NCBI RefSeq assembly: GCF_014529535.1
Contig: NW_023503373.1
Location: 2,294,001 to 2,358,000, forward strand
DNA: 64,000 nt
Reading direction: 5' to 3'
Source: Bradysia coprophila
Taxonomy: Eukaryota > Arthropoda > Insecta > Diptera > Sciaridae
Made by a program: the position numbers and the translations under genes
Notes under the pieces: model-generated
What the model saw: only the letters and a program-made list of their open reading frames with translations
Told to the model about the DNA's origin: nothing
The model's database searches: none
In this document: one piece after another, positions 1 through 12,600 of the stretch
Layout: each line of letters begins with the position of its first letter
Numbering within the stretch: position 1 is the first letter of the stretch

Positions 1-3000
1 ACATGTTCAAATAATTACAGCGTCACCTTGGCACCTCTCGAGTGTAACTCTATGGTTCATCTGTTAGGTTATAGTTGGGCGAGTTGGGCTGTACATGCGC
101 TACAATTTGTCATTGCATTCTATGAACTGTAATTGCAGTGAAGTCGGTTCACAAAAACAAATAAAAAATCACATTTGAGCGTTGGTTTCCCTATTGTATA
201 TCCATAACTTAGTCAGTGTAACAGGTTTGTAGGAGTTAGTGTAGTAGACAGTTTGAAAACATTGCATTTTCCTGGGCATCAAATAAAATGCTGTGAAAGC
301 TGTGAAAATTCAGAAAGTCAAAATGTGTAAAGCTTGAAATGTTGTCGGCCCGGCAAAAATAAGCTCCGTCAAAGAAAGGAAATAGGAAAAAGTACGTTGA
401 TGAGTAAAAGATTTCTTCCCAATCTATAATTTACCTCACATCAAACAAACGTTGCTTCCTAGGAGATATTAGAATTTTTTAAAGGTCTATTCGGTACAGT
501 ATCTTTATCAAAGTTTCAAATGACGAAAGGAAACGCGAAGGAATGTTCTATTTAGAGTTCTATTCACTATAATATTCTGTAGAAAAATGATGCGAAGTCC
601 TGTGCAAAGTGAAAATTACACAAGTTCAAAATTGTGTATGAACCAACGCACATAATTTCTAATGGAAACGAAATTCTTGGCTCTTGCTTAGACTGTAAGA
701 TGAATGTAATGTGTCCAACAATTTTTTTTGTTCTCATAAATAAAATCTACTACCGCAGTCTGCAACACGACTTCATAATTTTAGTGATACATCCGAGAAA
801 ATAATAAAAAAAAAATCCGATATGTATCTTACACACATATCCATAGCATATTATAGAGTGTCTCTACATATTTTCACCAAAAAGTAAACGAATAAAATAA
901 AAGCCTACAGCGAGATAACATTTTATGAAGGTAGGTATATTCCACTTACGAGTTTTTTTTTATTCAACATGTGTAGTAATAATAACAGTCATATATACCC
1001 ATCTATTCGTATTGTATTATATGGTAGATCTTATGTTTTTAAAAAAAAATGTGGGGCGGTTTTCTACTTATTTCCTGCTAAAAGAAAAATAATAACCCAA
1101 AATCTACCGTACGCACTACAAAAAAAATCATAATAAATGAAGTAGAAAAGTAAAATTGCCCTTAACATACATTACTGATCACTATGAATGTGTCGCAGAC
1201 GAACAATAAATAATAAGCATATGTTAAGGGATGTGCTCAAGATGGACAAGTGAACTGTTTTTCTAAGAAGTTCGAAGATAGATTATGGTCTACCTTTGTT
1301 TAGCAATATGGTCTGCAAAGTAAAACATTGCTGAATCCACTGAATATTAAATTTAAAGATGGGTTCACAGGTGATACAAGATACTTACAAATAAATTGCT
1401 AGATGTACAAATCCACAGTAATTTTATGATAGTGTCAAAGAAAAGGCCGAAATACACATAACGCATCCAATTTAGCCCTTATATAAGTTTTTGTTCATTT
1501 AACACGAATGCTATTTGAGTATGTTGGCAGTCTTTCTATACCACATTGATCAAATACTCAATGAAAATATTTGTTTGGTTACAAAAACCCTTTCGGTATG
1601 CACAAGTCTGATCTAGAACACTGTGCATATAGAATGGAACTAGAAAAACTACAAAAAAATGCTGAATTCATCTAAATAAAAAAGCTCATTTAGTGCGGTT
1701 GTTGCTGTTGTAAGAACTTTTCATACGTGAAATAGGTAATTAAGGTTTCGCGTACTACATGGATGGATAATATGACGATGATTATGATGAGTTTTTTTTT
1801 ATACTGAATTTATGTATCTCTTCATCATTTGTTCAAACTTAATATACTCAAGTATATAACCTTGTGTGATCAAAGAACATTTTCTGTATGAAAATACTTG
1901 AAGAACAACAACTGTGCTTCACTAAATCTCAAAAGGCTTTTTTTAAAAAAAATATTTTACCGCTTTGATCTGTTTTCCTCTTCGCGGATTTCTTTTTTTT
2001 TTATCTTTTAGAGTGCGTACATATGTATCTTGAACATGGTGTATATTTGATGTTCTTAAGTGCTGAGCATGTACGTTTGAACAATTGAACCGTTGAACGA
2101 ACATATACACATCTACAATGAGTAATGAAATATTTTGGGGACATTTCTCCGCAGAAGAGTTGAGATGAAAGAAGATAAATTTACTTTGAACTTTACTTGT
2201 CAGAAGAACTTCCGCGTTTTCCTTTCGGTACAATAAAAGCGCAATTTTGTATACTTTTAATTATTGGTTATCTGCTCGCTCGTCATGGGATAATACTGCA
2301 TGCTGATGTGGTGCTTAATGCAGACTTTTGCAATGAAAAAGTTAGTTTTAAAACAAGCGGTAAAAATGCAAATTCGTTTTTTCCAGGCACTCAAAACTAC
2401 TGCAATATTCATAGACAACAAAGTTTTCATAGTTTTTTTTCATGGTGCAGTAAAGTTGGACCGATTTATGAAATTTTTATATTTTTTAGTTTCAATATCA
2501 GTTACAAAGCAAACAAACGAATGAAAAAAAAATCATGAAAAGCTAAAAAGTGACATCGAATTTACCATGATCCATAGATACAAATAATAGACGAAATTGA
2601 ACGATTTTCAATGCCTCTGACCTCAAATGGTCAAGATTATCAAAAATTATGTATAAGCTAATAAAATCATATTTCAATGTCAGATGGTCTTGTACCCGTA
2701 GACAGAAATCAGATCAAAATTATGCTTTCGAAATAAAATTAAAAGAAAAAGAAACAAAATATGACCTCTCGCAAAGCTTGCATAATTATAATATCTTTCC
2801 GAGACCAAACGTTATAAAGTTTTATGACGTTTCGTTCGGCCAGACCCTCTTAATATACCTAATAAATGTTCATATATGTCCCAAATAGGAAGTAGAGGGA
2901 AAGAGTTAGTCGAATTCAATTGAAGTTTGTTTAAGCTCCTTGTGGGACCCTCTCTTCATTTCTGTAATAACCTTGTGGGTACATTTTCCCTTTTCAAATA

Positions 3001-4248
3001 ATGAAATTATATATTCCGAAGACGACTGCAAAATTATCTAGCCTTTGCATTATCTTCACAAAAAACATCCAATTCGTCTTAAATGTTTCACTTTTTTACG
3101 CATCGTTCAAGTTAATTTCAATTCATGTAACATTTCGGTGCGAGACGCATGCACACATACACAAAACTAACGAAAATCAGATATAGACAAACGTTATACA
3201 CAAAATTCTCGGAACAAAATTTTTGATGGTCCGTAGGCATGTTATAAGGGCATATTATTATATTTCATTTTAAAAGAACGCCGACGATTTTTTTTCAAGC
3301 TGGGTAATACTACTGGCAGACTCATGGCAGATGTCGAGAGAATTGATGAAATTTTTATTTTATTTTGTTTTTGATTCTCTTTTCGGTTTTGTTTTAAGCT
3401 TCATTTTGTAAATTATCTTCAAAATTTTTATTTCGATCAATAAGTTGGTTTTTTATTCCTATGCGTGCTTTGGAATATAATTATTTTTTTTAGGGAAATT
3501 ATTAACGTGTTGCATTGGCGTCAAAGCATTACGCATTACTTTTATTAGGGGATAACGATTATTTCTATTTAAGAAAAAAGAGGCAGTGTAAAGTTGATTA
3601 GCCCAGATTTACATAGACAGATGTGTGTTGTAGGCAAGTCATGAACTCAAGATTTTTTTAAAAAGCCGAATAGATTATTCAGTGTTGTCTGAGAAATTGT
3701 ATACCGAAATTGTTGTTTTGCAAACTGAGATGTATGGAAGTGATTTTCGACTATGTGCGTGTATGCAATCAGATTTCAATCAACATTTTCAACATCAACT
3801 GAGTGTTAAACATAGTTGATCCTGACCTGCAACCTGTAAAAGGTTTTTGTCGCAAAAGCGCACTGGCTAGAATATAACGTAATGGCAAAGTACGACGTGT
3901 TCAAATAGTGAACAGCGTTTCCGTATCCACAACGAATCCGAAAGTGCAATTTCGACCCAATCGACCCGTCGGAGTCTTAATTCTAAGGCTGAATTAATTA
4001 GAGATTGTAATTTATTTAGTCGTTGCTGTAGATAAAAAGTCGTCCATAAACGACTAACAACATCATTTTCTGAGACAACTGATGAAAGGAGGAATTTTGC
4101 GGGGCTAGTGGTACCGAAGCCATGACGAAATACTAAAATAACAAATTCTAGATTCGCTAGACACATTCAACGTGGTATCATTCACGAGCCAAAACGACTT
4201 CCAGATGAGGAAACATGTCCGATTTCAGTTTTATCACCCTGTTCAACC
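1..4248. other. Gene-poor AT-rich intergenic DNA
   Basis: No open frame here resembles a known protein and none has convincing splice signals plus homology. A 99-codon minus-strand frame at 3867-4166 and a 113-codon plus-strand frame at 2197-2538 are the longest, and I recognise neither. The stretch is rich in poly-A and poly-T runs, as expected of insect intergenic or intronic sequence. Confidence 0.6.
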
Positions 4249-4255
4249 TTTCAGT

Positions 4256-4443
4256 CAAAGCACCTAGCAGGGTAATAGAGGTTTTTACACGTCAAATCGA
4301 GTAGTATTTTGATACCAATAATACCATTAGCAGCCTTAATGGTAAATTTGCAATGACATTAGGAAAAAAAAGGTAAGGAAATATTCGCATACTTCGATTA
4401 ATGTACTACTTTATTTTTTTCTATTACCCTGCTAGGTGCTTTG
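4256..4443. mobile_element. Short terminal-inverted-repeat element (MITE), hAT-like
   Basis: The element begins CAAAGCACCTAGCAGGGTAA and ends with its reverse complement (…CCCTGCTAGGTGCTTTG), giving terminal inverted repeats of about 22 bp on a 188-bp body with no coding capacity. The flanks carry the direct repeat TTTCAGT (4249-4255 and 4444-4450). If the terminal bases are shifted by one, the repeat becomes 8 bp, TTTCAGTC. CA…TG ends with a 7-8 bp target duplication fit a non-autonomous hAT element. The superfamily is inference; the repeat structure is directly visible. Confidence 0.8.
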
Positions 4444-4949
4444 TTTCAGTCTTTCTTGGTGTTATGCAATATGTTAAGAAAAAATCGCAATGGCTACAAA
4501 ACACATTAGCTCAACAGTTTTTCTCAACAACTTGTTCAGCACATGCGAGTATAACAAAGCTCCTGAATTAAGAATGCCAGGTTCAACTCGAGCAAGATTG
4601 AACTTTCGTTTTCGAAAGAAGAAGAAGAAGAAGAAATAAACGTTAGTCGTTTTCGTATACGAGATTACTTTTTTTCGATTATTTTATTAAAATCAATTTG
4701 ATAAATTTATAATTCTTGCTGTCGTTGCGTCTGAAGCTGTTGGAATTCATAAAATATTGGAGTTCAACTATTTACGCTGTAGTGCATTAGAACAACCGTC
4801 GCTTCGTTTCTACCGTGATCATAACCTCAATATCGTCGTCCGAACGATTCAAAATGGCAAATCAAATATGCCCGGATATGCAATACAGAACTATTGGACA
4901 ATCTCATTTGTTGTTCGGGAAGATGTAGCATTACACATGTATCGGCATG

Positions 4950-5444
4950 ACAAGGACTACGTTCGAATCCTACAAGAAAGTTGAAGGTCTTCGATGACAA
5001 TGTTCTGACTGGGTGAAGGATACGAATGCTATCTGGACGAAATTGGATGAACTGACAACAATTGTCGTCGAAATAAGATCCATGATAGACGTGTGTGGAT
5101 ACGTGAAGTCAGCTGTTGGTGCAGCTATTCGTGAAAACAATTCGACTGTTCGCTCATCGGATGTTAACCGCAACGTGGAATACAGTGTCCTCCATCCTTC
5201 TAAGGAACGATCTAACAGCAAAAATGCACATACAAAGGCCAAGCGAACCAAAACCAAAAGTCGAACATATTTATGGCTCAACGGATTCCACCACGATACA
5301 ACGCCAAGCCAAGTCATCAGTTTGGTGTCGTCAGTCATATGCATTCCCGAATCGGAGATCATCTGCAGAAGTTTGAAGAGCGGTCGGCGTACATACACAG
5401 ATTTCGACCAAGTTTCTTTTCGTGTGGGGATGATGCGGCATTGA
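4950..5444 (+). pseudogene. Decayed retroelement ORF1-like fragment
   Basis: From about 5013 an open frame encodes roughly 143 residues: a heptad-like leader (WTKLDELTTIVVEIRSMIDV), a basic linker and a C-terminal block starting TYLWLNGFHHDTTPSQVISL and ending FDQVSFRVGM. That block resembles the RRM-like ORF1 domain of insect non-LTR retrotransposons, which often ends in an 'SF+VGV' strand. The same frame continues upstream through an in-frame TGA at 4995-4997, and it stops just after the domain, so no zinc knuckles or reverse transcriptase follow. I read it as a dead fragment. The family assignment rests on remembered pattern only; a host-derived gag-like gene is the alternative. Confidence 0.4.
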
Positions 5445-5758
5445 TACACATTCACTTTCTAATACGTAATTTCTTCTAATCATTTCGTTTGTAATAACAT
5501 TCTGATTTAATTTTATTTAATTTTCGAAGAAATGAAATACGTTTCAAGGAAATGAGTGTACGTGTACAGTCTTGATTCAGCTTTTAACTCATCATATATA
5601 TCGTTAGTTGCCTCGCCCGAAAGATCTTACCTCATCAAGGGTTCCGCTTTAATAAACCAACGCAACACGCTTCAAGTCAATCCAAAATGGCGACTAAATC
5701 ATTGGAAATTATGAAACAAATTCTACTTTTCAATGTCATATTATTTGCTAATTCCTAA

Positions 5759-5880
5759 GACCTAACAAGATACAGAAGACATCCTAGCGAGAGAAACAAT
5801 ACGCAGAGACCCAACGAGAAAAGATCCTACTTAGACACCTAACGAGAAATGAACCTACACCGAGATCTAACTAGAGAAAC
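5759..5880. repeat. Degenerate tandem repeat, about 5 units of 25-32 bp
   Basis: Five imperfect units share the core CCTAACGAGA followed by an A-rich stretch: CCTAACAAGATA, CCTAGCGAGAGA, CCCAACGAGAAA, CCTAACGAGAAA and TCTAACTAGAGA. The units have drifted in length and sequence, so this is an old minisatellite. Confidence 0.6.
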
Positions 5881-6591
5881 TTAACTTAACTTAAAATGTT
5901 AAGGTGAATATTGCTCTTACCTCGTAAAATTCATGTGACAGATATGTTGCCCCGACAAAAGCTCATCATAAGTAAGTACGCAAACGTATTTGATTAAATA
6001 CTGGTCACAGTATAAAACCGTATATATTTAAATACTGATAGCAGTATATAAACGTATCAACATATCCTTACATATACTAAAAAAATACGTACATGCTTTT
6101 TTTCGCTCGGAAATTTGATGTATGTAAAGCGAAGAATCTTTTTCTAAAGATTTTTGAAGATCACATGTTATTCTGTAAAATGATGAGTCCACTTGGACCC
6201 AATGTGTGTAAATTATGTAAAACTTGGCTGTTGACGAAGTGGTCGAAAGAGCTACAAAAAATTTAACGATATTATGAAAACGAACTTGTGAAGCAGAAAT
6301 AGTAGAAACGACCTCGTTACATAAATTTATACTGCAAGGACTCACTTACGAGGGAAGAGCCGGGAGTCAACAGAGTTTTTATAGTTTTAGTAAGTAGGGA
6401 TAGTGATTCTTCGAATGGAATCTTCTTCAAGACCTATTATTGCTGCCATTGCACGTTATAGGTAAAAGAAACATGTTTTGTTATTGCTCTTTTGCTAGAG
6501 ACATGTTTTCAAACGGTTCTACTGCTGAGCTTCGGAGAGACATAAGAATTTTTTATGAAAAACTCGTAACTTAAGTCTTCTCTTGCATTAT

Positions 6592-6597
6592 TTTAAT
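6592..6597 (-). terminator. Possible poly(A) signal of the SecA-like gene
   Basis: The minus strand reads ATTAAA about 45 nt downstream of the TGA that ends the spliced reading frame. It is a common variant of AATAAA. There is no transcript evidence, so the call is tentative. Confidence 0.3.
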
Positions 6598-6641
6598 ATC
6601 GTTCGTTACAAAAAAATCCGATTTGTACATCATTTTTAACA

Positions 6642-9600
6642 TCAGCGATAATGTGATTGTCCTATATGGCACGCTTTTCCTGTTCTCATACTATTAGTGA
6701 GGGCGCCAATCACTTTATTTGGCATTGTTTCCAACAGTTTTGCTGGAACGTGAGCTTCCGCTATTGTAGTTGACCGACCCCCATTTTCCTTCCGACTGAT
6801 ACCATTTACCTGGATCTGAATATTTACGTAGTCTTCGCCAGTAATGGGATGACTATATCTAGAGGGATAGAAAAATCACGAATGAGATTGAAAAACGATT
6901 TGTCGAAGGATATTTGTAATGATGAATTTACCTTTCTTGCTGATCTATCCTCACGCCAGTTTTTCGGTCTTGAGGACCATCGAATCCATAAGATGCCAGC
7001 GTTCCCGACTGTGCTACTGGGGACAAGCCTTTATTGTTATCCCAGCTGTCTAAACACTTCTTTACACTCTCGTTCATGTCGTCGTTATTTTTTATGCTGT
7101 ACATTTCATTTCCTTTGTAAGGGTCCACGTACTCATAGTAAGTGACAACTTTGTTTCCTGTGTCATCACCAATAATTTCAATATTTTTCTTGTCTTTTGT
7201 TCTCGTGTTTTCTAAGGCAATTTTTGACTCCGGCGTCCGGTCGCTGTTTTTTTTAAATCCGCCAGCGTGTAAAAGATTTGCAGCTTCTTGTGGATACCTT
7301 TCTCGTATCCATTGCGCTGACTTATCAATTTCCGCAAACTTCTCCTGGTTACAAGCTACAAACACCGCCCCTTGCAGCCTTAGCTCATCGGCACTCTTTC
7401 CGGTGATGTGACTCAATACATCGTAGGCGCAATTATTCTTCCCGCTGCTATCCTCAAAGTCCCTACTCTCCCCAGTCTTAGTGTCTTTCAACGTGTAATG
7501 ACCCACAGTCTCTCCCTCCTTTGGCTTTTCCCAAACTATTATTTGAACTCCAGCTTTCTTATCCTCCTCTGTTGGTACATAACTTGGGTCATCAACCATT
7601 TTCACATTCGCTCCGTTTAGCTGGGCCAGCATAAACACGGTTGTCATATCTGCCGGGCCTCCACTTAGAATTTGGTCAATGGCCTTATCCGCTTCCTTTG
7701 TAAATTTATCCGGCACTTTTTGATTTTGTATTTGTTCCTTAGTCATCGTCAAAATGTTAGCGATAATATCTCTCTTCTGATAAGCTACCGTATAGTCCTT
7801 AGCATTGCCGCGGATTTGCTCAGCAAAAGTCACCGGTCGATCATTCTCTAAAAGGAATTTTTTGTCATCGCTAGACAGGTCTTTGGGATCCTTCTCCTTC
7901 AACTCCTTCACCTTCAGTTGATCTTCCGACAATTCTCTGTCGCTAACAAGGTATTTACTTTGAATTTCTTGGGATATCGCCGCAACCAGTTTACCGACAG
8001 CTAGAGTCGTAATTGGGCTTACCAATTGCCTGTTGGCAACATGGATTATATGCGATGTCAAGTGGTCAGCAACGGTTTTCATTAATCTACTCATGTCTGC
8101 ATTTTGGTCCATCGTAAACTTTTTCTCTGTACTGTGCAACGTATCGAACAATTTCTTCATATCTTCCAATTCTAGACTTTCGATTTTGCATGTTTCTAGG
8201 TCAGACTCATTTGGAAAATCCTTCACATAGAATATCCCTTCGTTTCCAAAATCCATCATTTTAACAACTTTCTCTGCGTCAGCTGAGTTTATTCCAAAAC
8301 GTTCCTGTAGCGCGTACGCAGGGGTGAAAGATTTTACCTCGCTCCTTAGCTTTACTTCTATATTTTCCGTGACTCTGGTCGTGACTGTTAAAATTTCTTC
8401 GGAACCATTGATTAACCCAATGAGACGCGTTGTCATGCTAAAACCACTTCCAAGATATTTCGGGTCGGATAGAATTCCTTGAATGAGTGGGTAGCCCACT
8501 TGGTCCCACAATTTGTTCCAATCGTTTGAATGCGGATTTGTCACCTCCATCAACCATCCATTAACTTTATATTCCAACAATTTACTGCGTCTGGCCATAT
8601 CCAAGGCTGAATAAGTGGCAAGGCAAGTGGTAAATTCAGGTTTTCTAAATTCTCTTCTGACTGTAGCGTCCACTTCCAATGTTATTTTATCTTTGACACT
8701 ATCAAAAGCAAACTCTGCTAACGTTTCTACAACGGCGTTTATACCGGTTCTCGCAACCGTTTCCGTTGCCTGAACTGCTATATGCTTCACAACCAACGAT
8801 TTCAAGGTTTTCGCAGTTGCGCTGATTGTAGCATTTAAAGTTTGCTTTGCTACTCCAGTGACCATTTTCGTACCAGCCTGCTCTGCCACTTCGGTCGCAG
8901 CCGACTGTCCTAATTGAGCTATTCCCTTCGCACCATCTTTTAACGCTCCCAATCCCATCGACACACATGTAATGGTTAAACTGACCGCTTTTTGAATGGC
9001 ATACGAAGTCCAGTTAAATTCACGAGATGAGAAAGCACGATATGATGTAACATAGTCTGCAAATCCTTCCGTTATAAGTCCCATTCCAAGCGTTGCCCCG
9101 AATCCGGTGCAAACAAGAACACCGCCAGCCACAACTTGAACAGTGGCGATTAAAGCAACCGATATGACGCTTCGCCAAGGCACAAACGCTTTTTCGCCAA
9201 ATACTGGCATCAGCAGAATTCCACGTTGACTCAGTTCTCGTATCATTTCCAATGGAATGTAATCCGAGCTGAACTGCTGTCCCATTTCTTTCATTTCGGT
9301 TTGATCCATCTCTTCCTGTCTTCGAACCGCAGCCGATAAACATTGATTTGCCTGGTTGTGACTCATTCCTTCCAGCGTTATTCGGAAGTTTTTGTTATGT
9401 GTTCGAAGAGCTACAACAATCGATTTTATTTTGGAGGTCTCCAGCCCAGAAAAAGTTACCGTATTCGAAGTGAATCCTTGCAAGGCAGGTTGCCAGTTTT
9501 TGTCGATGGTCTCCTTGGAAACATTTCGAAATATTAAGGAAATCTCAGCATCCAGATTCAAGCTTTTCATATTCGCCATTTCACGAGTATTTTCCAACTC

Positions 9601-12600
9601 TATTTCAACCCGGAGCGGGACATCGTCTGGAATCTCTGTCGGCTCGAATCCTTTCTTCAACGTTTTCCTGCACATCACGTCATTCCTCTCATAGCTCACT
9701 GCAAATGTTTTAGATGACATTTCAGTAATGTTGGATAGTTTCGTAGCAAAGTCTTTATTCCCGGCAATAACCAACGAAAACGATTTTGGGGTCAAAGCCG
9801 AAACTAATTTCCTAACTTCGGTCCAGTTAGCGCCGTCAATCTGAAGAATTGGAAGTGTCTTTGTGTGATCCTTAACCTGATTGAAAAGCTCTTCCAAATT
9901 TTGACTGTCCACTGAGATGGACATATTTTTGCAATATTTTCCACATGCGTCAATTGTGTCCAGAGCCTGACATTGAAGCCCAGTATCCCAGAAATAGGTC
10001 AGGTCATAAAACTGTAGCGAAAAATTACCAAATGATTCGTGCTTGCTGCAAGGAACCACCGGCTTCAGGTCATCCACTTGTCGTGTAGATTGGATGGTGT
10101 CCGGGAGGGTCTCTGTGACATACACTCTTCGCAAGGATCTCGCCGAAGCGGAAATGTTTCCTTCAACAATTCTGCAAAAATCGCCAATCAGGTTGACTTT
10201 TTCCGTAAGTTGTTTAAATAACTCTGAATCCACCTGGCCACCTCTGTGCTGAAGCAGTGTTTGAGCTGTAGTGTACATTCCAATTTCAGTATAAAGTACC
10301 GTAAGAGCCTCTGTCAAGTGCGAAATGGCTTTCAGTTTGTAGCCATCCTTTGGCTTTTTTGTGTTTAGATAAACGAATCCTTTTCCGGCGTGTGCTCCAG
10401 CAGCAAAATCGGCATCGGTTGAAATGGCCTTGTCATAGCATTGTAAAGCTTTGTCCATTTTCTTCCTCTTATAGTATTCGTTACCACATTGTATCCAGTA
10501 AAAACAGGACTGTGTAATGGCTATTGATTTTCGATTCTGGAAATCTGCTTCTATTCCAGTTTCGAAATGCTTGTACTTCTCTTCGGCATCTGAAACGGCT
10601 ATATTATCATCGTCAATTTTCTTCAAAAAGATTGCCCACTGTTCTTCTATAGCTTGTAGCACCGTCTGCTCTAAAACTGTGAGAGAGTCCCAACCCAACT
10701 TCTCCATTAACCAGCCATTTAACGCTGCCCTGATTTTTGAATAAAGTTTGCAGAACCGACTAAACAACTTGTCCTTGGTTTGGATGAGTGCAAGCTCCGA
10801 GTCTTTAAATGTGGTGAGAGCATATCGTTCATGCATATCCCGTCGTCGCTTCATGACTTCTGCACTGTCGTCACCAGACACTAAGATAAGCTCTCCGGTA
10901 CCATTATTACCTTGCCGGGCGGTGCGTCCAAACGCTTGTTCTTCAACACGTAAACTGTCTGGAAGAAAAGTGAGGATAACATGGAGGCCTCCGAATTTCT
11001 CCACTTTGAACGTTTTGATGTCAGTTCCTCTTCCCGCCAAATTTGTGGCAACGATAACATCTCCTGGATTCACTTGTTCCACCTGTTTTTCCTGATTTTG
11101 GTCGTTACGGATGTACATTTTAACGACAACTTTTCCATGGCTCCGTTTCGCTAATTCAGCCTCAACCAACTCCGCCTGTTTAATTGTTTGGCAAATTACC
11201 AATACTGCACGCAATTTTGAAATTTCATGCAACGCCGAATGCGCCACCGTTTCCAGCCACTCCTTTTCATTTGGAACGACAATGTCGGGTAGTTGTTGGA
11301 ATAATTTGTAGTTCATCTCTGGAATAATAATGGTTTCCACGTTATACACCTCTTTGAGCATACTCTGTCCGAAACTGGATCCTAAGGTTCCCGTGAAACC
11401 AATCAAGTCTTTTCCGTATTTCTGGAACATGGCCATATTTGACAAAAAGTTTGTAGTCACAGTTTCCGTCGTCACTTTAAGTGAATGTTTGATCTGGAGA
11501 AATTGATGTAGTCCATTGTTCCAATTTGTTGAACTTTGAATTATTCCCGTAGAGTGAAAATCCACCGGTTTAATTCGATCTTGATCTACCACATAGTGCA
11601 CATTCTCTTGAAAGGCCACCGCCGTAATTGCTGAATCAATCCAGTTGTTGACTTGACTCCTCGAAAATTCCACAAGAGGTTTAGGCAGTGCCAACTTTTG
11701 TATCAGTTTTCCATTGTCTTTAAATGGTTCGTCTCCGATCAAAGCTCTAGTATACATCTTCAAATGATCCGTTACAAAATTGTCAATATTTTTAACCTCA
11801 TAGATAAATGACGCCTCCAACTCTTCTTCGGAACTGTTGAGAATATGCATAGCCACGTTCTTAACACGTTTATGTGTTCCATCATGATGCAGGTATGTGT
11901 ATAACATATTTCCAGTGGTCTTGTCCCGTGACCTGGCGCCTTCCAGATAATAAGTTTTGTCTTGCACGGCAAACAATCGGTTTTGTACGTCATACAACCT
12001 CTGCCAAATCAGGTGATACATTATTTGAAGAAGATCCATTCCGGGAAGGTTGGACGACAAACGAGCTAGCTTAGAGCTATCGTCCACCAACATAGAGTCC
12101 ACTTCGTCAACAATTGCAAAACTATTTTTGTACAGTCGGCTGGCTCTGGTTCCCAATCCACTGTAGTCGTGTCGTAGAGCATCAAATTGAAATTGGGAAG
12201 TGTCTCCGTACACTATAGTTTTTTTGTAGCAGTTCTTTTCTCCTCGAATGTAACCGGATCCTTTGTCGCCGTTATGGTCACAGGTGAAGCAAAATAGTTT
12301 ATAGAATGAGGCCCACGTTTTCGCATCTCTTTCAGCTAAGACTGAGCTGCTAGTGTAAATGTCAACGGTCAGATTTTGAAGGGCTTTGAATACAGCAATT
12401 GTTGCTATTATCGTGGACTTTCCAGACCCAGTTGCTACTTGAAGCAGCTTTCCCAGTCCACCACCGGAGCTCATTGATGAGTACACGGACAAAATTTGAA
12501 CCGGTGTTAGGCGATAATTTCGCAGAATGACGCAAGCTCTGGAGACAACAGTAAGGAATTCAGTTAAGTTGTCAATGGATAATTTCCCTTGCATGGTGCG

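Larger units (their letters stand above)
5456..6641. other. Intergenic stretch downstream of the SecA-like gene
   Basis: No gene is supported. The region contains a degenerate tandem repeat (5759-5880, listed separately) and the likely polyadenylation region of the minus-strand SecA-like gene near 6592. A 105-codon minus-strand frame at 6028-6345 has no recognisable similarity. Confidence 0.5.

Noticed and set aside
8702-9343. Minus-strand Gly/Cys/Arg-rich frames inside the SecA-like gene
   Set aside because: They are other-frame shadows of the long coding frame, with no similarity or splice context of their own.
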